This document shows positions 15,539 through 23,683 of a stretch of DNA of 59,729 bases, in pieces. This DNA is from a bacterium. Lineage in GTDB: Bacteria > Verrucomicrobiota > Verrucomicrobiia > Limisphaerales > UBA11358. Positions within the stretch are counted from its first letter, which is position 1. Every line of letters starts with the position of its first letter. The translations under genes and the position numbers were made by a program. The DNA is taken from assembly GCA_021817945.1 (NCBI GenBank), contig JAKAFL010000017.1, positions 1 through 59,729 of the forward strand, given 5' to 3'. The notes under the pieces are model-generated. The model did not search any database and was not told the DNA's origin. It saw only the letters and a list, made by a program, of their open reading frames with translations.

Positions 15539-18052
15539 TCAAAGTGATTTTTGGGAGAAACTGTTCCCGACGAAGGGGTAGATTTCCTTGCCTTCGTTTT
15601 CCATTGCCAGCAAATGAACCCAGCCATTCTGGCACAACTCGCGCACGCCAGCATGCTTAGCAAGGATTTTCTCGATATCGGCCCGCGCGGCTTCCACAAA
15701 CACGCTCAACCGCAGCGGCTCGTGCATCAGGCGGGCACCATCATGAATGGATTGGAGAGGCAGGCCGGACTGCAAATCACCTCCGTTGCCCTGCCAGACG
15801 CCCAAAACGCCTACGACGTTGTGCAGCACTTTATTACCGCTGCCGAACAGCCGGTTGTCCACCGTTGATCCATAATACTGCAGATTGATCCAGCTTGCGA
15901 CAACCATCGGCGCGGTCAAAATCATTTCAAGGGTGGATTTGTCCTGGTCAAGCCGGGCGCTGTAATTGTGCAGGAAGGTCCTTCCACCGAGGGCCAAACC
16001 TTTTGTCCGCTCGCGGGGCGCGGCAATAAACGCGGCGTTGCCGGCCAAACCCCATTCCGGCCGCACCTGCGACCAATCGCGGCTTCGGACATATACCTTT
16101 TTGTCCAATTTTTCATCCGCCATTTCCACCAATCCCAACGAAGCCGCCCTCTCGCGCCGAGCTTGTTCCGAGGCCGAGGAAAGCCAGCCTTTGATTTCAT
16201 CCAATTCTGCGGACTGATTCGGAGAAAGCTCCCCTTCTTGGTAAATCACTATTTCGTCCGTGGTGGTATTGTGGAGACCGGCGATAAAAACTGTTTCCGC
16301 CGGAATCTCGATGCCTTTCGCTTTTAAACCTGCGCGCACCGCCGGCTGATTCAGAATCGCCGCAGCCACACGTGCGTTGGTGTCGCCCGCATGGCCGCCG
16401 CACGCCCCGCAATCCAGAGCCGACCCGTACGGATTATTCGTCGTCGCACTGCCGTGACCGCAGATCAAAACGATTTTCGCAAAATCGGCAACCAGGCCCA
16501 TGCCTTTTAGCGCGCCGGCGGCCAGGGCAAGCTGGTCTGCGGGGGCGATTCCGGTATCGGCATCCTGCCCGTGCGTTGCCGCGCAGCATACTTCGCGCTC
16601 GATTTTCGGAAACAGTTTCTGCCGCGCCTGTGTGAAGCTGATTTCGGCCGGTCCGGGGGCCAGGGAGTCTTTCGCCAGCTTCACACCGAACCACAAACCC
16701 GCCGTCTCAACGAACGAAAAGCAGGAAATCGCGGAGGTTTTGAATGCATTCCATGCGCCGTTCACGGTCTGCCAGAATTTCATCCGGCGCAGCAAACGCG
16801 GCTCGTCCGCCGCGTGGCGCAGGGCCTCGCACACCTTGAACTTTGGCGTGAGCAGCACCGGACATTGCGAGGTGCCGGCCGACTGGCCGAATTTCACATA
16901 CTCGATGGCCATACCAAAAAACCCCGCGAATCCGATGGTCTCAATCTGCGCCGACTGCGCCTCGAGGGCGCGCCGGATAATTTCCGAACGCACATCAATG
17001 CAGAAAATTGCCTGCAAGGATTTTTGAGCCCCCGCGATGGGTTGCGGCGATCGCTTTTTTAGTCTGGCAATCAATTCGTTTTGGTAGCCGCATTCCAAGG
17101 CCTGCTGGGCGACAAATCGCGCGAGCAAATGCCTGGATTTTTCCGCGAAAGACTCGTTCATACTTTCGGAAAATTGCAGCCTTTCACGGAAACCTTTTGC
17201 GTCGTTTCCGAACTGGCTCAGCAGCGCAAGGTCGTAAACCAGCCGTATGGCGAGAAGTTGCTCGAGCGAATTATCGTTTTCTCCAGCCATGCTTTTCCTG
17301 CGGACGAGATATTGCACATGACTGCTCCAGCCGGGCAGGCTCATCAACTGCCGGTGCAGAAAATCGGCTCCGGCACTATCGCCGACCCCAAGTTTGTCCA
17401 GCGCGTGGTGAATGATTTCCGAATGGTCGTCGGGCAGGGCGGCGACAAAGGCGCGAAATTTTTTCAGCCCCATCAATTCGGGATTCGCGTCCATCTTTGC
17501 CGCCGATTTCCAAGCGGCGAACAAACCAAGCTGCCGCCACGGCATCCGCCACGACGACTGTCCCTGGTCAAAATATGCCGAGCACCATTTGGACATTTCT
17601 TCGACGACAAACGCCGCCCAGCCGGTTTGGTGTTTCGCGTCCAGAAAATCCGCAAAGGTCAGCACGCGCCCCGGGCTGTTTTCATCCCCCGGCCTGTCCA
17701 AGGCGGCGCTCAAATCCTCCAGATTTTGGAATGATTTTTTTTCAGCCCATTCAGGAGGCAGAGTTTGTTTCGCCACTTCGAGCGCGCGCTGAAAATCACC
17801 TTCTGCGATGAGTCCCCTGGCGATTTTTTGGCGGTAATAGCCGGCTGGCATCAGCATTTCGCCGTGGCCGGTTTTTTGAATGAGTTGCGCGGCCTCGACA
17901 AAATGCCTGTCGGAAAGGCCGACAAACGGGTTGACCGCGACAAAGTTTTTCAGGGGCCACAGAGGGGGAATGCGCCGACACGCCGCGCTGAGGTTTTGTT
18001 TGGTGGATGGATTCATTTTGGATTTTTTTCGAGGGGGAAATTCATCGTTCAT
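15539..18052 (-). CDS. dabA: inorganic-carbon transporter subunit DabA (UPF0753/DUF2309)
   Basis: An 837-residue DabA, the beta-carbonic-anhydrase-like subunit of the DAB bicarbonate/CO2 accumulation system. The zinc/catalytic positions are readable: C351 and D353 in AIFCIDVRSEI, H533 in LICGHGSATTNNPYGSAL, and C548 in LDCGACGGHAGDTNARV. The first two match the positions described for the Halothiobacillus enzyme. The C-terminus has the family phrase LLAMENEGKEIYPFV. The start at 18052 is chosen because its ATG overlaps the dabB stop by 4 nt (ATGA); upstream frame codons up to 18172 lie inside dabB. The subunit sits on the cytoplasmic face and is thought to hydrate CO2 vectorially, powered through DabB. 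It is the second gene of the dabB-dabA operon. Confidence 0.94.
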   Translation of the reverse strand: MNDEFPPRKKSKMNPSTKQNLSAACRRIPPLWPLKNFVAVNPFVGLSDRHFVEAAQLIQKTGHGEMLMPAGYYRQKIARGLIAEGDFQRALEVAKQTLPPEWAEKKSFQNLEDLSAALDRPGDENSPGRVLTFADFLDAKHQTGWAAFVVEEMSKWCSAYFDQGQSSWRMPWRQLGLFAAWKSAAKMDANPELMGLKKFRAFVAALPDDHSEIIHHALDKLGVGDSAGADFLHRQLMSLPGWSSHVQYLVRRKSMAGENDNSLEQLLAIRLVYDLALLSQFGNDAKGFRERLQFSESMNESFAEKSRHLLARFVAQQALECGYQNELIARLKKRSPQPIAGAQKSLQAIFCIDVRSEIIRRALEAQSAQIETIGFAGFFGMAIEYVKFGQSAGTSQCPVLLTPKFKVCEALRHAADEPRLLRRMKFWQTVNGAWNAFKTSAISCFSFVETAGLWFGVKLAKDSLAPGPAEISFTQARQKLFPKIEREVCCAATHGQDADTGIAPADQLALAAGALKGMGLVADFAKIVLICGHGSATTNNPYGSALDCGACGGHAGDTNARVAAAILNQPAVRAGLKAKGIEIPAETVFIAGLHNTTTDEIVIYQEGELSPNQSAELDEIKGWLSSASEQARRERAASLGLVEMADEKLDKKVYVRSRDWSQVRPEWGLAGNAAFIAAPRERTKGLALGGRTFLHNYSARLDQDKSTLEMILTAPMVVASWINLQYYGSTVDNRLFGSGNKVLHNVVGVLGVWQGNGGDLQSGLPLQSIHDGARLMHEPLRLSVFVEAARADIEKILAKHAGVRELCQNGWVHLLAMENEGKEIYPFVGNSFSQKSL

Positions 18053-19674
18053 TTTTTCGGCGCCATTTTCACCGGCCATAGCGCCGCCACGGCACGATTG
18101 GCAAGGGTGTTGAAATAAAATCCGTTGCGGGCATGAACATACAGCGCCTGAAAAGCCGGGCGGTTGGCCCATTGCGGGAGTTCGGTCTGGAGAACGAGCA
18201 CGGCGAGAAAGAGCGCGAGAAGCGCTCCCAGTAAGAGCACGCCTGCGGGTGAATTGGCCTGGGAATTGACGCAGTCTTTCGCATCGAGCAGTCCGGAGAA
18301 CATTTTATGGAGCAAAAAGTGGGTGCTCGCGATGGCGCCGGAGAATGCAACGCCGAAAGCCGCGAGCGGCAGGTTTATAAAGCGGCTCCAGAAATTCCAG
18401 AGGGCATACGCCAGAGCCATTGAGAAGGCGCCGGCGAGGACGAGCAGGCCGGAGTTGTGCTGCCAGTTGGCGCTGAAAACCCAGGCGCACCCGAGCGAAA
18501 GCACGATGGCCGTTGCAAAGGATGCCACGAGGGTGAGCGGATGGGCTCCGGGTTTTTCCACCGGCACCCATTCGGATTTGGCGAGACGCACGATGCTGCC
18601 GGAGGAGAGGAAGGCATGGGCTTTATAAAGCGAATGGGCAACGAGATGCAGCACCGCGAGACTGAAGGCGCCGAGGCCGCATTCGAGCATCATGAAGCCC
18701 ATTTGGGCGACGGTGGAAAAGGCGAGGGATCGCTTGACACTGGCGTGGGTGAGCATGACGAGCGAGGCGAACAGGGCGGTGAACGCGCCAAACAAGGCCA
18801 GCACAGAGAGTGCCGCCGGTGACAACGTGACGAGAGGATTCATGCGAATGACAAGAAAGCCGCCTGCGTTGATGATGCCCGCGTGCATGAGAGCCGACAC
18901 CGGGGTGGGTGTTTCCATTGTGTCCGGCAGCCAACTGTGAAAAGGAAACTGCGCGGACTTGAGCATTGCGCCAACAGCCAGCAACAGGCATATGGCGTTG
19001 ATTTCGAAACGATCCTGGACAAAGCCGGCCTCGTGGATCCGCCTTGAAGCGGCAAAGATTTCCGAGAATTCCGAAGAGTGAAACTTGTTAAAAACCAGCG
19101 CCAGAACCGCGAGCAGGCAGACATCGCCCAGCCTGCTGATGAGAAATTTCTTTCGCGCAGCCATGACTGCGCCGGGGCGTTCGGGATAAAAGACCAGAAG
19201 CTTGTGCAGAAACCAACTGGTGGCGCTCCATGCCAGCGCAAATTGAACAAGATTGCCGGAGATCGCGAGCATCAAAACCGATCCGCCGGTCAGACAAAGC
19301 CATTTGGTGAACCGGCCCTGGTTCAAATCACCGGCGAGGTAATTGATGGAGAAGCGGGAGATGACGGCCAGCAAAAAGGACACCAGTGTCAGCATGACGG
19401 CTGAGAGCGAATCAAAATAGACGCCGAATCCAAAAGGGCCGGCAATGGCGCATTTGCAGTCAACCTGGCCAAAACAAACGAGGCACACATCCGCAAGACA
19501 GGCAAAGGCAAGCCCGGCCAATGAGTTCAGCGCCGCCATGCGGGCGGTGCGCAAACCGTGCCGGTTCAACAACCCGGATGGAAGCATGCCCAGGACGAGC
19601 AGGGACAAAGGCCCGGCGGCGGCGAGGACCGCCGTCAAGATTTGGTGCGGTTCAAGATTCATGAATCTGTTCAT
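18049..19674 (-). CDS. dabB: DabB, NuoL-like proton-channel subunit of the DAB carbon-uptake system
   Basis: A 541-residue membrane protein of the NADH-quinone oxidoreductase subunit L / Mrp antiporter family. It shows the proton-antiporter core: FPFHSWLPDTMETPTPVSALMHAGIINAGGFLVIRM with the conserved Lys/Glu/His region, SVKRSLAFSTVAQMGFMMLECGLG, and HLVAHSLYKAHAFLSSGSIV. About 13-14 membrane segments are evident. The association with dabA (4-nt overlap) rather than a nuo operon identifies it as DabB, which is believed to couple cation flux to carbon uptake. The start could also be 19662 (second Met). It is transcribed divergently from the LysR gene across a 78-bp region. Confidence 0.92.
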   Translation of the reverse strand: MNRFMNLEPHQILTAVLAAAGPLSLLVLGMLPSGLLNRHGLRTARMAALNSLAGLAFACLADVCLVCFGQVDCKCAIAGPFGFGVYFDSLSAVMLTLVSFLLAVISRFSINYLAGDLNQGRFTKWLCLTGGSVLMLAISGNLVQFALAWSATSWFLHKLLVFYPERPGAVMAARKKFLISRLGDVCLLAVLALVFNKFHSSEFSEIFAASRRIHEAGFVQDRFEINAICLLLAVGAMLKSAQFPFHSWLPDTMETPTPVSALMHAGIINAGGFLVIRMNPLVTLSPAALSVLALFGAFTALFASLVMLTHASVKRSLAFSTVAQMGFMMLECGLGAFSLAVLHLVAHSLYKAHAFLSSGSIVRLAKSEWVPVEKPGAHPLTLVASFATAIVLSLGCAWVFSANWQHNSGLLVLAGAFSMALAYALWNFWSRFINLPLAAFGVAFSGAIASTHFLLHKMFSGLLDAKDCVNSQANSPAGVLLLGALLALFLAVLVLQTELPQWANRPAFQALYVHARNGFYFNTLANRAVAALWPVKMAPKK

Positions 19675-19752
19675 AACGGGGAAATCTTAGCGTGGACTTC
19701 AAATTCGCAAAAATAGATTGTTTGAATCATTATTATCTGTTATTCCGATATT
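19675..19752. promoter_or_regulatory. divergent dabB / lysR promoter region
   Basis: This 78-bp AT-rich spacer separates dabB from the LysR-type gene. It contains ATTATTATCTGTTATTCCGATATTATG-like AT-rich sequence just before the regulator start, with dyad-like ATTGTTTGAATCATTATTAT elements. A LysR regulator binding here to control dabBA and itself is the usual arrangement. No single operator can be fixed by eye. Confidence 0.5.
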
Positions 19753-20676
19753 ATGAATTCCGCATTTGATAATCCGCAGTGGTTGAACTACCACCATCTG
19801 CGCCATTTTTGGATGATCGCCAAACACCGCAGCATGACGCGAGCGGCTGAAAAGCTTAATATTTCGCAGTCCACGCTCAGCGAGCAGCTTGCGGAATTGG
19901 AGGACGCGCTGAAGCAGAAATTATTTGACCGGGTTGGGAAAAGCCTGCAGCTCACCGACGCCGGCCAGGTGGCGTTGGAGCACGCGGAGACCATTTTCAA
20001 CACAGGCCACCAACTCATCTCACGTTTGCGGCAATCAGGGGAGAATCAAAAGCGCACTTTGCGCATCGGCGCGGTCGGCCCGCTGTCCAAAAACCTGCAG
20101 TTTGATTTTATCCAGCCCATTTTGGCGGAGCCGCAGACAAAGGTTGTGGTTGTCGCGGGCGCGCTGGACGAACTGGTTCTGCAATTGCAGGAGCACAAGC
20201 TGGACCTGGTGCTGTCCAATATTCCGCTCCGGGCAGACCAGAGCCAGGATGTCTTCAACCATCTTTTGGGCGAAGTGCCGGTGTTTTTGGTTGGAGGGAG
20301 GAAGCCAAGGCTTTCATCTGATTTATTTCCCAAAAATCTTCGTGATGTGCCGCTGTTCCTACCAAGCCGACAGAGCAATGTGCGGGCGGAATTTGAATTG
20401 CTGCTCGCCAACGGCGGCGTGGAACCGTTTATCCACGCGGAGGTGGATGACATGGCCCTTTTACGATTGCTGGCTTTAAGCGGCGAGGGGCTGGCGCTCG
20501 TCTCGAAAATTGTCGTGGAACGCGAATTGCAATCGCGCGAGATTAAATTTATGCAGCGCGTTCCCGGCCTGACGGAAAGATTCTACGCCTTGACAGCCCG
20601 AAAAAAATTTCAAAACAAGTGGTTGGCCGAGGTCGTCGTCACATTTCGGAACCGGCTAACCATGCTGTCCATCTGA
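19753..20676 (+). CDS. LysR-family transcriptional regulator, NhaR-like
   Basis: A 307-residue LysR-type regulator. The N-terminal winged helix starts LNYHHLRHFWMIAKHRSMTRAAEKLNISQSTLSEQLAELEDALKQKLFDRVGKSLQLTDAG; the opening LNYHHLRHFW resembles NhaR (INYNHLYYFW). The effector domain follows (about 95-305; RTLRIGAVGPLSKN, DLVLSNIPLRADQ). NhaR responds to sodium in E. coli, but the position, divergent from the dabB-dabA operon, suggests control of inorganic-carbon uptake, as seen for LysR regulators near DAB loci in autotrophs. The effector is unknown. The start ATG at 19753 is supported by the homologous N-terminal motif beginning only a few residues in. Confidence 0.9.
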   Translation: MNSAFDNPQWLNYHHLRHFWMIAKHRSMTRAAEKLNISQSTLSEQLAELEDALKQKLFDRVGKSLQLTDAGQVALEHAETIFNTGHQLISRLRQSGENQKRTLRIGAVGPLSKNLQFDFIQPILAEPQTKVVVVAGALDELVLQLQEHKLDLVLSNIPLRADQSQDVFNHLLGEVPVFLVGGRKPRLSSDLFPKNLRDVPLFLPSRQSNVRAEFELLLANGGVEPFIHAEVDDMALLRLLALSGEGLALVSKIVVERELQSREIKFMQRVPGLTERFYALTARKKFQNKWLAEVVVTFRNRLTMLSI

Positions 20677-20776
20677 CCGGGTTGGTTTTGAACCACGGGC
20701 CACGCACCCACCGGAACGCCGCCGCCAACTCCGGAGCCAGGACTGAAACATCAAACGGAACGCAGGCGATTGGCTC

Positions 20777-20815
20777 TTGACAGGCACGACCTGTTGTATT
20801 ATTATACTAATACAA
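20777..20815 (+). promoter_or_regulatory. sigma70-type promoter overlapped by a GntR (YtrA-type) operator
   Basis: A consensus -35 box TTGACA (20777-20782) is followed, with exactly 17 bp spacing, by a -10 box TATTAT (20800-20805). The perfect inverted repeat TTGTATTA-6 bp-TAATACAA (20794-20815) covers the -10 box and the likely start point. It lies just in front of a YtrA-type GntR gene, whose family binds such palindromes to repress its own operon. The sequence elements are direct; autorepression is inferred. Confidence 0.75.
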
Positions 20816-20831
20816 TAAAGTGAAATCCGGC

Positions 20832-21224
20832 ATGCGCACACTCCTCAACGACTGGAAGATCGAATTGCACTCCGGCATTCCAGCCTACAAGCAAATCGCC
20901 AACCGGCTGACGGCGGCCATGGTTGACGGAGCGTTGAAGTCCGGCGACAGGCTGCCCACCATCCGGGAATTGAATGAATTGCTGGGGGTGAACCCAAACA
21001 CGGTGGCCAAAGCCTACCGCGAACTGGCGCTGATGGGGCTTATTGAGGGCCAGCGGGGATTGGGTTCATTCGTCAGGATGGATGACCCGGTCAACACGCT
21101 GCCCATCCAAAAGAAAAACGCCAAGCTCACGGAGCTTTGGCATCGTATGGTGGCGGAGGCCCGCAGCCACGGGCTGGACGAGGGCCAGATACTCGCGTTT
21201 ATCAGAGAAAGGAAAACCTTATGA
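20832..21224 (+). CDS. GntR-family regulator, YtrA subfamily
   Basis: A 130-residue regulator with the GntR winged helix: IELHSGIPAYKQIANRLTAAMVDGALKSGDRLPTIRELNELLGVNPNTVAKAYRELALMGLIEGQRGLGSFV. The effector region after it is very short, which marks the YtrA subfamily, usually linked to transporters. A GTG start at 20820 is also possible (4 more residues), but neither site has a strong ribosome site. The stop overlaps the ATG of the next gene (ATGA at 21221-21224), so the membrane protein is cotranscribed and coupled. The strong promoter with the operator over its -10 box suggests tight autorepression. Confidence 0.9.
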   Translation: MRTLLNDWKIELHSGIPAYKQIANRLTAAMVDGALKSGDRLPTIRELNELLGVNPNTVAKAYRELALMGLIEGQRGLGSFVRMDDPVNTLPIQKKNAKLTELWHRMVAEARSHGLDEGQILAFIRERKTL

Positions 21225-22201
21225 ACAAAATCCAACGCAGCGCCCGGTTGATCAAAGTGACCTTCACCTTGCTGTTGCGGGAAAGAAGACTATTGCTTTT
21301 TCCGCTGGTCGCATCAGGGCTGACCCTGGTCGCGGCGCTGTTTTTCCTGGCGCCAATCGCCTTTTACCCGACCGGGCATTCCATTTTCACCGCCGCACAT
21401 TGGACTGCATTGGCGGGCCAGGTCGAGAACCGGCTCGGCTTCCCGCCGGACCACAGCCAGCATGCACAATCCATCACGGGGTCCTCGATCGCCGCGAGAA
21501 TAATGGTGGGTCATCCGGCCGTGGCAGGGTTTCTGGTGCTGGCCTATTTTTTGTCCATGTTCCTGGCCACCTTCTCCAATGTGGCATTCTGCCACGAAAT
21601 CATCCAGGCTCTGAACGGCAATGCGGTTTCGCTCAAGCGCGGGTACCGTGTTGCCGCGGCGCGATGGCAGGCAGTTTTGCTATGGTCCTTGTTTGCCGGT
21701 CTGGTGGGCTATTTGATTCGAACCCTCGAGGATCGGGTGGGCTTCCTGGGTCGGATCATCATGGGGTTCATCGGCCTGGCGTGGAGCGTTTCCTGCACGT
21801 TCATCCTGCCAGCTCTGGCGTGCGATACCGAAACCAAAAACCCGCTCACGCTCCTGCGTCACTCCGCAGGCACCCTTAAACGAACCTGGGGTGAACTGGT
21901 CGTTGGATTTGTGGGATTGGAACTGGCCTTCGGAATAATTTTCGGTCTCGTATTTATTCTGTTTCTGGTGGTGCCGGGTTTCGTGTGGGTCTTTCATTCC
22001 AGTGGACGGCCTGTCGGGCAATTGCTTTGGATTCAAGCTGCCGGATTGGGGGTCGTTTTTTTGGTCACGCTGCTGCTTTCGTGGACCAGCAAAATGGTGA
22101 ACTCTGTTTATCGCTGCGCGCTCTTCATTTACGCCACCGAAGACGTGATTCCCGGGGAATTTGACAAGGCATTGCTGGATTCAGCCTGGAGGGTGAAATG
22201 A
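21221..22201 (+). CDS. multi-spanning membrane protein (DUF6159-like)
   Basis: A 326-residue integral membrane protein. It has about six hydrophobic segments: LLLFPLVASGLTLVAALFFLAP, AVAGFLVLAYFLSMFLATFSNVAF, AVLLWSLFAGLVGYLI, IIMGFIGLAWSVSCTFILPALA, GLELAFGIIFGLVFILFLVVPGFVW and IQAAGLGVVFLVTLLLSW. The phrase AFCHEIIQALNGNAVSLKRGYRVAAARW and the C-terminal MVNSVYRCALFIYATEDVIPGEFD agree with the family of uncharacterised GntR-linked membrane proteins. Its function is unknown. It is coupled to the YtrA-type regulator by a 4-nt overlap; YtrA partners are usually ABC exporters, but no ATP-binding protein is present here. Longer frame starts upstream (21137) lie inside the regulator gene. Confidence 0.82.
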   Translation: MNKIQRSARLIKVTFTLLLRERRLLLFPLVASGLTLVAALFFLAPIAFYPTGHSIFTAAHWTALAGQVENRLGFPPDHSQHAQSITGSSIAARIMVGHPAVAGFLVLAYFLSMFLATFSNVAFCHEIIQALNGNAVSLKRGYRVAAARWQAVLLWSLFAGLVGYLIRTLEDRVGFLGRIIMGFIGLAWSVSCTFILPALACDTETKNPLTLLRHSAGTLKRTWGELVVGFVGLELAFGIIFGLVFILFLVVPGFVWVFHSSGRPVGQLLWIQAAGLGVVFLVTLLLSWTSKMVNSVYRCALFIYATEDVIPGEFDKALLDSAWRVK

Positions 22202-22294
22202 ATCCGGGCCAGGGTTTGCTGGAGCCGCCAGGGTGATCGAGGATTTCCTTGCCCAGGATGCCCGTGATCTCCTATTCTGTTTACAAGGATATTT

Positions 22295-22371
22295 GCGCGC
22301 GTAGCTCAATTGGATAGAGCGTCGGCCTCCGGAGCCGAAGGTTGTGAGTTCGACCCTCGCCGCGCGCACCA
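22295..22371 (+). tRNA. tRNA-Arg (anticodon CCG)
   Basis: A 77-nt cloverleaf can be drawn completely. The acceptor stem GCGCGCG pairs with CGCGCGC, the D-stem is GCTC/GAGC, the anticodon stem is TCGGC/GCCGA with loop CTCCGGA (anticodon CCG, reading CGG), and the T-stem is GTGAG/CTCGC with loop TTCGACC. The discriminator A is followed by an encoded CCA. It stands alone, next to the island that begins at about 22.8 kb; I find no second copy of its 3' end at the far side of that island. Confidence 0.95.
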
Positions 22372-22834
22372 CGCTTCGCTTCGGGTTTCTTCAGGATGCT
22401 CAATGAAATCCGTGTTTCCCTGAGGAATCCGCTTTTTCAGTCGGCTTGGTTCACGTCGTCGGGAACATGGGTCAAATCACCGTGGAACCAGAACACAAAC
22501 CAGAACAATGTAAGGAACCTGAAGGGAATGGGGGTTTTGACCGTCTGGCTTGGGTTTTGGCGTTTTTGGGGCCTCATTCAGACCTTTTTGGGGGACGGAA
22601 GAATATGCTCCCATGTATGAAATAAAACGGCCAGACGCAAAGCCAGAACCCATTCTTGTCAATCTGGCCGTTTTGCCAGTCGGTTCAATACTTACATTGG
22701 GTCAAATGCTCGCAACCAATGCGCTAAGCGAATGAGGTTGACTCACTTGTTCGCGGAATTATATTGAATCGATGAATGGACACCTTAAAACGGGCTCCCC
22801 TCAAGGTCGGCTGGTTGCAGGTGAAGTTAATCTT
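22372..22834. other. gene-poor region between tRNA-Arg and the island
   Basis: No supported gene. A 52-codon plus-strand frame (22467-22625) and longer overlapping frames lack recognisable features. The region ends with a perfect inverted repeat, AAAACGGCCAGA (22624-22635) / TCTGGCCGTTTT (22663-22674), which is terminator-like because the right arm ends in a T run, though the loop is 27 nt. Confidence 0.45.
22624..22674. repeat. 12-bp perfect inverted repeat, terminator-like or element end
   Basis: The arms AAAACGGCCAGA and TCTGGCCGTTTT are exact reverse complements with a 27-nt loop. It is symmetrical, so it could end transcription in both directions, or mark an element boundary beside the tRNA. 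Confidence 0.5.
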
Positions 22835-23398
22835 TTACCCCGTGATGGACGCGAATGGCGCATCCTTGGGAATACTAAACTCACGGACCTCTTTGATAAT
22901 TCCCTTTTCAAGCGCAAAAGCGGTGTCTTCGGTTTTCCCCTTCACGAAAAGCGCCCGCACTTCCCCCTCCGTTAATTTGCATCTGCCGCATATAATGGCC
23001 GCAAAACGGTTTTCCGAATGTGCGAGCCCGCTTTTGATTTCTTCAACTTGTGCATGGGATAAGGCAGTAGGAGAAGGAATGTGCCATGCGATGCCATGAA
23101 ACATGAAAGTCGAATGGGGAACTGCGAATCTGAAATCTGCTTCGGCGGCATGAAACACAACTGTTGCAACGGATTGAATTGAACCCATATTGTGAATCAC
23201 GAGGCCGCAAGGTAACGATTTCAAAAAATTGTATAAGGTAATTCCATGTTCGACTGAACCGCCACCAGAGGAAAACATCAAGTAGATATTCTTCGCCAGT
23301 TTTTTTGCTGCAATTTCTGCGCAGGCACCCATTAAAGCGTTTACGGATTTTTCGCTTATTTCGCTACTGAAATTAAGGTAGAAGTATTCGGGTTCCAT
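22835..23398 (-). CDS. ClpP/crotonase-fold serine protease-like protein
   Basis: A 187-residue protein with a ClpP-like fold pattern. The oxyanion/turn segment is IYLMFSSGGGSVEHGITLYNFLK (SxGG type). The nucleophile region VIHNMGSIQSVATVVFHAAEADFRF places Ser76 where ClpP has ASMG, and STFMFHGIAW places His101 where ClpP has MIHQ. The acidic third residue is not obvious, perhaps in KTEDTAFALEKGIIKEV. Unlike true ClpP, the flanking motifs are degenerate, so it belongs to a divergent ClpP-like group. It is transcribed away from the restriction operon, with 285 bp between them, and has lower GC and weaker codon bias than the housekeeping genes around it, consistent with island DNA. A role as a proteolytic effector is a guess from context. 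Confidence 0.7.
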   Translation of the reverse strand: MEPEYFYLNFSSEISEKSVNALMGACAEIAAKKLAKNIYLMFSSGGGSVEHGITLYNFLKSLPCGLVIHNMGSIQSVATVVFHAAEADFRFAVPHSTFMFHGIAWHIPSPTALSHAQVEEIKSGLAHSENRFAAIICGRCKLTEGEVRALFVKGKTEDTAFALEKGIIKEVREFSIPKDAPFASITG

Positions 23399-23683
23399 GG
23401 CAAAAGGCTAACGATTCAGTTTGACGGCATCAAGAGTTCTTCATGTGCATCTCATTTGTCGTCGAATACGAATTTGAGCCATCCAACTGCTCGGAATAGC
23501 ATGACACACCATATTCCACCAAAGGACGTTTGACCGTGGGGATGGTCGGTTGTGGACTGCCACTTGATAAAACCGGCTTTCTTTAACCACGTCGGCCAGC
23601 CCATTTGGGCCAGATTTCAAGTGGGGTGTTGGTCATCGGTTGCAACTTGCACGGAATTGGCTTTGTTTGTTACGCTCCGCACC

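Noticed and set aside
21043-21879. 278-codon frame overlapping the GntR regulator and membrane protein
   Set aside because: It is out of frame with both well-supported genes and has no recognisable features.
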